Part shown: positions 57,333 to 62,179 of the stretch, piece after piece | How positions within the stretch are numbered: position 1 is the first letter of the stretch | Layout of the letters: every line of letters starts with the position of its first letter | NCBI GenBank assembly: GCA_025351785.1 | Contig: JANXVF010000039.1 | Coordinates: forward strand, 1-62,179 | Length of the DNA stretch: 62,179 nucleotides | Source of the DNA: Flavobacterium sp. | GTDB lineage: Bacteria > Bacteroidota > Bacteroidia > Flavobacteriales > Flavobacteriaceae | Direction of reading: 5' to 3' | Position numbers and translations under genes: made by a program | Notes under the pieces: generated by a model | The model's database searches: none | What the model saw: only the letters and a program-made list of their open reading frames with translations | What the model was told of the DNA's origin: nothing

Positions 57333-58607
57333 CTATTCCTTATAAGTTTTAATAAGGATTTTATCGATCATAGTTCCATTTATTTTGTGTGCTTGAAACT
57401 CTAGCTTGTTCCAAATTAATTTTTCACCTTGGATGGGTATTTTTCCTAGTTCGGTTGCAAAAAAACCATTAACTGTTGTTACCTCATAATCATTTGTAAG
57501 TTCATCCATATCAAAATAAGTAAGAAAATCGTGCAACGAATATTGTCCGTCTACAAGCCAACTTCCGTCATCATTTGCTACAAGTTTATACTCATCATCG
57601 TCAAAATCTGAGGCCTCACCAACTAAAGCTTCCAAAATATCATTAAGAGATAAAATTCCCTGAAAAATAGCGTGTTCGTCGACTATAAAAGCGATGTGAA
57701 TTTTAGTTTTTTTAAAATTTTCGAGCGCTTTGTAAACGGATGTTTGCTCAATTAAGTAATCCGGATTTTTACAAATTTGATTTAAATCAAAATCTGGATT
57801 TTCAAGGTTTAAAAATAATTCTTTAAGCGATACTACTCCTATAATAGTATCCAAATTATCTTTACAAACCGGATAAAACGAATGTAAATTGATTAAAATT
57901 TTACTTTTTATTTCGGCTACAGAATCGGCAATTGTGAGGTACTCTATTTCTGTTCTATGGGTCATGAGCGAATTTACTTTGCGATCGCCGATGTGAAAAA
58001 CACGCTCAACAATGTTTTGTTCAATTTCTTGAACTTCGCCTTCCTCGGTACTTTCTTTAATGATTGCTTTTATTTCGTCTTCAGTAACTTTTCCGTCAGC
58101 TGTTGGTTTTATATTCAATCTGTTTAATAAAAAATCAGTCGATTTGGTAAGCAACCAAATAAATGGTGCCGTAACTTGGGAGACAAATTTCATTGGAATT
58201 GCCATTGATTTAGCAATCGTTTCGGGATAATTTAGCCCTATCCTTTTAGGTAATAATTCTCCTAATACTAACGAAAAAAAAGTTAATATTACTACTACAA
58301 TTCCCACTGCTATAGAATGTGCATAAGGTTTTAGAGAAGCAAAACCTTCTACAAAATTTTGTACATTCATAGTAATTTTATCGCCAGAATATATCCCTGT
58401 TAATATGCTGATGAGCGTAATACCTATTTGAACTGTTGATAATAACTTGTTGGGCGAATTAACTAAATCTAGTGCAACCTTAGCGTTTTTATGTCCTTTT
58501 TTTGCGGCGGTTTCTAAACGACTTTTTCGTGCAGAAATCAGTGCAATTTCTGACATCGAGAAAACTCCATTGAGTAGTATTAGACAAAATATGATTACTA
58601 TTTCCAT
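57333..58607 (-). CDS. CNNM/HlyC-CorC family membrane protein (DUF21, CBS pair, transporter-associated domain)
   Basis: A 424-residue protein. The N-terminal DUF21 domain has about three to four transmembrane helices (FCLILLNGVFSMSEIALISARKSRLE is its signature). The CBS pair spans about 205-330 (MTHRTEIEYL, DTIIGVVSLKELFL, IAFIVDEHAIFQGILSLNDILEALVGE). The C-terminal CorC_HlyC domain contains DDGSWLVDGQYSLHDFLTYF. Related proteins export magnesium or cobalt; 'hemolysin' is a historical label. It lies between adk and obgE, 69 and 154 bp away. Confidence 0.88.
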   Translation of the reverse strand: MEIVIIFCLILLNGVFSMSEIALISARKSRLETAAKKGHKNAKVALDLVNSPNKLLSTVQIGITLISILTGIYSGDKITMNVQNFVEGFASLKPYAHSIAVGIVVVILTFFSLVLGELLPKRIGLNYPETIAKSMAIPMKFVSQVTAPFIWLLTKSTDFLLNRLNIKPTADGKVTEDEIKAIIKESTEEGEVQEIEQNIVERVFHIGDRKVNSLMTHRTEIEYLTIADSVAEIKSKILINLHSFYPVCKDNLDTIIGVVSLKELFLNLENPDFDLNQICKNPDYLIEQTSVYKALENFKKTKIHIAFIVDEHAIFQGILSLNDILEALVGEASDFDDDEYKLVANDDGSWLVDGQYSLHDFLTYFDMDELTNDYEVTTVNGFFATELGKIPIQGEKLIWNKLEFQAHKINGTMIDKILIKTYKE

Positions 58608-58676
58608 TTTTTATATTTGTGAATCAAAAGTTATATAAAAGTTATATAACCTTTTATTTACTTTATATCATAACGT

Positions 58677-59249
58677 TTACAAACTGTTTATAATTGAACT
58701 TAACCTGAGTGTTACTTGTTCAATCGAGCCAATTCCATCAACTTCATAATATTTGCCTTGTGCTTTGTAATAATGCATCAAAGGGGCAGTTTTTAGGTTA
58801 TACTCCTCATAGCGATTTCTTATTTTTTCTTCATCTTGATCGTCAGGCCTGCCAGATGTTTTTCCTCGTTCGAGCAAACGTTGAATTAAAATCTCATCAT
58901 CAGCCTCGAGCGCAATTGTAGCTGTTATTTTATCATTTTTTGAAGCCAAAAAATGATCTAAAGCATCAGCCTGTGCTAGTGTTCTAGGAAAACCATCAAA
59001 CAAAAAACCTGCAGCATTTTTATTTTTGTCAACTTCACTTTCTAACATTTTAATAGTTACCAAATCTGGAACTAAATCGCCTTTATCCATGTAAGTCTTG
59101 GCTAATTTTCCTAAATCGGTTTCGTTTTTGATATTAAATCTAAAAATATCTCCTGTCGAGAGATGTGTCAAATTGTATTTATCTTTTAAAAATTCAGCCT
59201 GAGTGCCTTTGCCCGCTCCAGGTTTTCCGAATAGAACTATATTAATCAT
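58677..59249 (-). CDS. adk: Adenylate kinase
   Basis: A 190-residue short-form enzyme (ATP + AMP = 2 ADP). The P-loop is GKPGAGKGTQ (8-17). HLSTGDIFRFNIKNETDLG and FDGFPRTLAQADALD are the AMP-binding motifs, and the short lid region LLERGKTSGRPDDQDEEKIRNR lacks zinc cysteines. Here it sits with hpt and obgE, not in the spc operon as in Bacillus. hpt is 89 bp upstream on the same strand. Confidence 0.96.
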   Translation of the reverse strand: MINIVLFGKPGAGKGTQAEFLKDKYNLTHLSTGDIFRFNIKNETDLGKLAKTYMDKGDLVPDLVTIKMLESEVDKNKNAAGFLFDGFPRTLAQADALDHFLASKNDKITATIALEADDEILIQRLLERGKTSGRPDDQDEEKIRNRYEEYNLKTAPLMHYYKAQGKYYEVDGIGSIEQVTLRLSSIINSL

Positions 59250-59338
59250 TTTAATTTTTTAATTTGAAATTGTTTGAGTTACTGTATAGAGTGATGTAAG
59301 TATTTTAAATTTGGGGTGCGTTGTGATTAAATAAAAAA

Positions 59339-59869
59339 TTATTCGGTTAATTGATAAACCTCGTTTAGATTTCTACCTAATCCATCATAATCTAAACCAT
59401 AACCTACAATGAATTTATTTGGAATTCTAATTCCTACATAATCAAGTTTTATGTTGTGTTTATATGCATCTGGTTTAAAAAATAAAGTTGCTATTTTTAA
59501 ATGTTTAACATTATGAGATTTAAACATTTTTTTTAATTCGGCTATAGTATTTCCAGTGTCTACAATGTCTTCGACAATTATTACAGTTCTGCCTGATAAA
59601 TCTTGATTTAAACCTATAATTTCTTTAACTTCATTTGTCGATTCTGTTCCTTGATATGATGCTACTTTAATGAAATTAATTTCGCATTGAAATTTATAGT
59701 TTTTAGACAAATCTGACAAAAACCGGAATGAACCATTTAAAACTCCGATAAAAACAGGAATGTCATCATAAAAATCTTCAGAAATTATTTGAGCTAAATT
59801 AGCCACTGTAAATTCTAATTCTTCTTTGGAAATAAAATGTTCAAAAGTTTTGTTGTGAAGTTGTATCAT
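59339..59869 (-). CDS. hpt: Hypoxanthine phosphoribosyltransferase
   Basis: A 176-residue purine salvage enzyme making IMP or GMP from hypoxanthine or guanine with PRPP. The PRPP loop is VIIVEDIVDTGNTIAEL. The N-terminal FIGVLNGSFRFLSDLSK, the flexible-loop KVASYQGTEST and the C-terminal purine-contact region YVGIRIPNKFIVGYGLDYDGLGRNL also fit the family. Probably cotranscribed with adk. Confidence 0.93.
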   Translation of the reverse strand: MIQLHNKTFEHFISKEELEFTVANLAQIISEDFYDDIPVFIGVLNGSFRFLSDLSKNYKFQCEINFIKVASYQGTESTNEVKEIIGLNQDLSGRTVIIVEDIVDTGNTIAELKKMFKSHNVKHLKIATLFFKPDAYKHNIKLDYVGIRIPNKFIVGYGLDYDGLGRNLNEVYQLTE

Positions 59870-60015
59870 TTTGTATTTATAAATAAAATAATTTGTAAAG
59901 ATAAGAAGTTAGGACATGGGAAGTTAGAAGTATTTCAAAAAAATAAATTGGTTTCTGCATTTTAAGATAAATAATAAATATAGTGTTGTGATTATATAAT
60001 TTAATATTATTGCAA

Positions 60016-60930
60016 TTATATCCAAGTTTTAAGAATTGTGGGAATATCTTCTGGAAGCTTTTTGGGCTGTGTTACAGGAAGTAAAACGTGTATCGTCGCT
60101 CCTACACCTTCGGTTCCTTCGGCAAAAATTTCGCCATAATAGGTGTGTACTACTTTTTTGCAAATTGCCAATCCTATACCAGTTCCTGGATATTCGCCAC
60201 CAGTACCGAGTCGCTGAAACATTGTAAAAATTTGCTCAGCATATTTTTGATCAAAACCAATACCGTTATCCTTGAAAATTATTTCATAATAAACTAATTT
60301 TGAATCTAAATTTATAAAATGCTTCATGTCTTTTTTAGTTAATTTTCGTGAACTAATTTCGACAATTGGAGCAACATCAACTTTAATAAATTTTAGAGAA
60401 TTGTGAATTATATCATAAAAAACTTGACTCATTTGAAATGGGACTGCTTCTATTTCGGGTAAATCTTTTACAATAATAGTAGCATTTTTTTCTTCTATTA
60501 ATAATTCAAAATCAAAAAGTGTACTTTTTAAAATTTCATTTAAATTTGTTTTAAGAAGTAATTTATCATAGTTGGTAACCCTAGCAAAATTGAGCATTTC
60601 CTCCATAAGTTTACTTAGCCGATGTGACGAGCTTTCAATTTTCTCGAGGTATTTTTTAACTTCTTGACTTTTAAGTTTGGTACTATTTTGCTGTAATATT
60701 CTAGAAAAAGTTACGATTTTTCTTAAAGGTTCCTGAAGTTCGTGGCTAGTGGTGTGCGCAAATTGATCTAACTGCATGTTAGTCTGATCGAGTTGCATAT
60801 TGAGTTTTTCGATAGTAGACTGGAGTTCTTCGATAGTTGGTTTGTGCTGTGGCACAATTTGTTGGCCTTCCTTTATGACTTCCGAAATTTTATTTGTGAC
60901 TTTATTGTCTGTAAGTTTTGGAGTTTTCAT
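60016..60930 (-). CDS. Soluble sensor histidine kinase without a recognisable input domain
   Basis: A 304-residue protein. Residues 1-55 are a coiled-coil-like segment with a short tandem (NMQLDQTNMQLDQF), with no membrane helix, PAS or GAF domain. The HisKA domain has the phospho-acceptor H63 in FAHTTSHELQEPLRKIVTFSRIL. The ATPase domain has the N box (DIIHNSLKFI), G1 (IFKDNGIGFDQKYAEQIF), F box (TMFQRLG) and G2 (GTGIGLAICKKVV). HTTSHELQEPLRK resembles phytochrome-type kinases that lost their sensor. No response regulator is adjacent. Confidence 0.88.
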   Translation of the reverse strand: MKTPKLTDNKVTNKISEVIKEGQQIVPQHKPTIEELQSTIEKLNMQLDQTNMQLDQFAHTTSHELQEPLRKIVTFSRILQQNSTKLKSQEVKKYLEKIESSSHRLSKLMEEMLNFARVTNYDKLLLKTNLNEILKSTLFDFELLIEEKNATIIVKDLPEIEAVPFQMSQVFYDIIHNSLKFIKVDVAPIVEISSRKLTKKDMKHFINLDSKLVYYEIIFKDNGIGFDQKYAEQIFTMFQRLGTGGEYPGTGIGLAICKKVVHTYYGEIFAEGTEGVGATIHVLLPVTQPKKLPEDIPTILKTWI

Positions 60931-61152
60931 TTATGGTTTTTGTCCTTAATTATTTTAATAATACAAGCTAAGTTACCTTTTTATTTACTCTTTCACAATT
61001 CTCAAACAATAAAATTTACCTTTTAAAGTTTGTAATGATGTTAATGAGATAATAATTCTTCAAATAAAAATATACATTTTATAAATATTTTGTGCCGTTA
61101 ATTTTTTTGAGATTTAATTCATTACATCATAAATTTTATCATGACTTGAATA

Positions 61153-61190
61153 CATAAAAAAAACCGTTTCAAATATTTTCAAAACGGTTT
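61153..61190 (-). terminator. Terminator of the right-end T9SS gene
   Basis: On the minus strand AAACCGTTT pairs with AAACGGTTT (plus coordinates 61182-61190 and 61161-61169), followed by a U run (61156-61163 region). It lies about 26 bp after the stop codon. Confidence 0.8.
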
Positions 61191-61215
61191 GATTAAAAAA
61201 TTAAAGAAAAAAATT

Positions 61216-62179
61216 TTAACGTTTAATTATTCTAAGCGTTTGATTATTATTCCCTTGACTTAAAACTACATTATAAACCCCAGCTGGATAACTACTCCCT
61301 AATCCTAAAGTTTTAATTTCTGATAAGGATAATTTCTTATTTTCGATTTGTTTTCCTACCATATCATAAATTATTACTGTTATTAAATCTTCGCTAGATG
61401 AATTTATTTCTAATTTAAAATTATCGTTAAAAGGATTTGGATAAGCTATGGCTTTAAAATTATCTGTAATTGGTAAACTAGAGTCATCGGTAGCTTTCAA
61501 AGATCCTCCTGGAGTTGTAACTGAACATGATTTTCCGTATGGACCATAAACTCCATTTATTTTAGCGCTTACTTGAACTCCGTAGGTTGTTCCTGGCAAT
61601 AAACCTGTAAACATATTTAAACTAAAAGTTCTCGTGCTTCTTTCTATAAATTGATTGTATCCAGAGCTCATGTTAACTAATTTAAATCGATAAGCGGTTG
61701 CATTTGTTAAGATATTGGCATAAATAACTTCTGTAATACTACTAGCAATATAATCACACTGACTATTTTGTAAATTAGTTGTTGGGAAACTTGGCGTGGT
61801 AATGTTACACGATGATCCATATGGCAAATAAGTACCATTTGTATTTTTAACGGCTACTTCAATCGTGTAAGTTGCATTAAAGTCTGGTGCAGATAATAGA
61901 CTCATTTTAAAATCACGTAATTGTCTGTCGATAACTTGTTGTTGTAGTGTCAAAACATTAGTAACTTTAAATCGGTATCCTTGAGCAAATGGAACCAGAT
62001 TAGCATAAATTATATCGTTTAAAGAAGTGATGCTTGATCCACACTGTGAAGCTTGAACTTTGGTAGTCGTTGCTGGTGTGCTTACTGTACAAGCTGTTCC
62101 GTAGAATGGTTGCCATACGCCTCCAATTTTAACCGATACTTCTACTTGATACGTAGTAGCAAAAGCATAAACTGGTAGT
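61216..62179 (-). CDS. T9SS-exported repeat protein, C-terminal part (5' end outside window)
   Basis: The minus-strand frame is open to the window edge (first full codon at 62178), so the gene begins outside; about 320 residues are visible. There is part of one and then two whole fibronectin-like repeats of ~95 residues (QASQCGSSITSLNDIIYANLV...; LQNSQCDYIASSITEVIYANIL...), each ending PYGxxC. They are followed by a type A sorting domain (AYPNPFNDNF, IYDMVGKQIEN, SSYPAGVYNVVL, LRIIKR). The repeats match those of the protein at 1-1579. Probably a cell-surface adhesin secreted through PorV/PorU. The TTG at 61953 lies inside a repeat and is not a start. Confidence 0.88.
   Translation of the reverse strand, partial: LPVYAFATTYQVEVSVKIGGVWQPFYGTACTVSTPATTTKVQASQCGSSITSLNDIIYANLVPFAQGYRFKVTNVLTLQQQVIDRQLRDFKMSLLSAPDFNATYTIEVAVKNTNGTYLPYGSSCNITTPSFPTTNLQNSQCDYIASSITEVIYANILTNATAYRFKLVNMSSGYNQFIERSTRTFSLNMFTGLLPGTTYGVQVSAKINGVYGPYGKSCSVTTPGGSLKATDDSSLPITDNFKAIAYPNPFNDNFKLEINSSSEDLITVIIYDMVGKQIENKKLSLSEIKTLGLGSSYPAGVYNVVLSQGNNNQTLRIIKR

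Noticed and set aside
58627..58655. Tandem AAAAGTTATAT repeat upstream of the CNNM gene as an operator
   Set aside because: Two 11-bp copies in very AT-rich DNA can arise by chance, and there is no regulator nearby.
60036..60297. Plus-strand frames opposite the histidine kinase gene, and similar frames opposite porU, fusA, secY and other genes
   Set aside because: They are antisense shadows of well-supported genes and have no family signature or promoter of their own.
61216..61953. A complete gene starting at TTG 61953
   Set aside because: The frame stays open to 62178 and encodes the first half of the same repeat, so the start lies outside the window.
1..62179. tRNA or rRNA genes, CRISPR arrays, insertion sequences, prophage, toxin-antitoxin or known defence systems
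   Set aside because: None seen on reading both strands. The lone methyltransferase is not enough to call a restriction-modification system.

Overview
The window is chromosomal DNA from a member of the Bacteroidota, almost certainly a Flavobacterium or close relative in the Flavobacteriaceae. The evidence is strong A+T richness, type IX secretion (T9SS) and gliding genes (porU, porV, gldJ), proteins with T9SS type A C-terminal sorting domains, bacillithiol synthesis (bshA), an S46 dipeptidyl-peptidase, near absence of Shine-Dalgarno sequences, and promoters of the Bacteroidota form TTG-N19-TAnnTTTG. No tRNA, rRNA, CRISPR array, prophage or insertion sequence was seen.

Layout. (1) 1-1579 is the 3' end of a large T9SS-exported surface protein. 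The window also ends (61216-62179, minus strand) in a truncated T9SS protein built from the same ~95-residue repeats. (2) 1671-5560 (minus) is a compact unit of glycosyltransferase, orphan DNA cytosine-5 methyltransferase, ribD and a HAD phosphatase. (3) 5621-8309 holds miaE, a PrcB-like lipoprotein, bshA and cdd. (4) 8392-16675 is the T9SS/gliding block: porV and porU on the minus strand, gldJ and murF on the plus strand. (5) 16685-26300 is a beta-1,4-galactan utilisation locus. A GntR-type regulator is divergent from galM, two GH53 endogalactanases, a GH2 beta-galactosidase, an SGNH esterase, galK and galT. Chain cleavage, galactose release and the Leloir entry steps sit in one operon, but no SusC/SusD pair, sugar transporter or galE is present. 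(6) 26453-43582 (minus) is the fused str-S10-spc-alpha ribosomal protein operon from rpsL to rplQ, with a clear promoter before rpsL, a second inside it before rpsH, and a terminator after rplQ. (7) 43986-59869 holds housekeeping genes: an Omp85-like protein, rlmB, a rhomboid protease, rarA, an exported unknown protein, a yjjG-like phosphatase, radC, mpl, a TPR protein, an S46 peptidase, obgE, a CNNM/HlyC-type membrane protein, adk and hpt. (8) 60016-60930 is a soluble histidine kinase.

The most interesting non-coding signals are: two copies of a structured RNA-like element (43873-43980 and 53687-53783) whose paired bases covary; a cluster of nested and interleaved inverted repeats at 47630-47952; a stem-loop before rpsD that could be an S4 leader; and promoter -7 boxes ending exactly 4 nt before the ATG of rlmB and rarA, which suggests leaderless mRNAs. 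I found no clearly new multi-gene system. The galactan locus without SusCD and the methyltransferase without a restriction partner are the most unusual gene-level arrangements.
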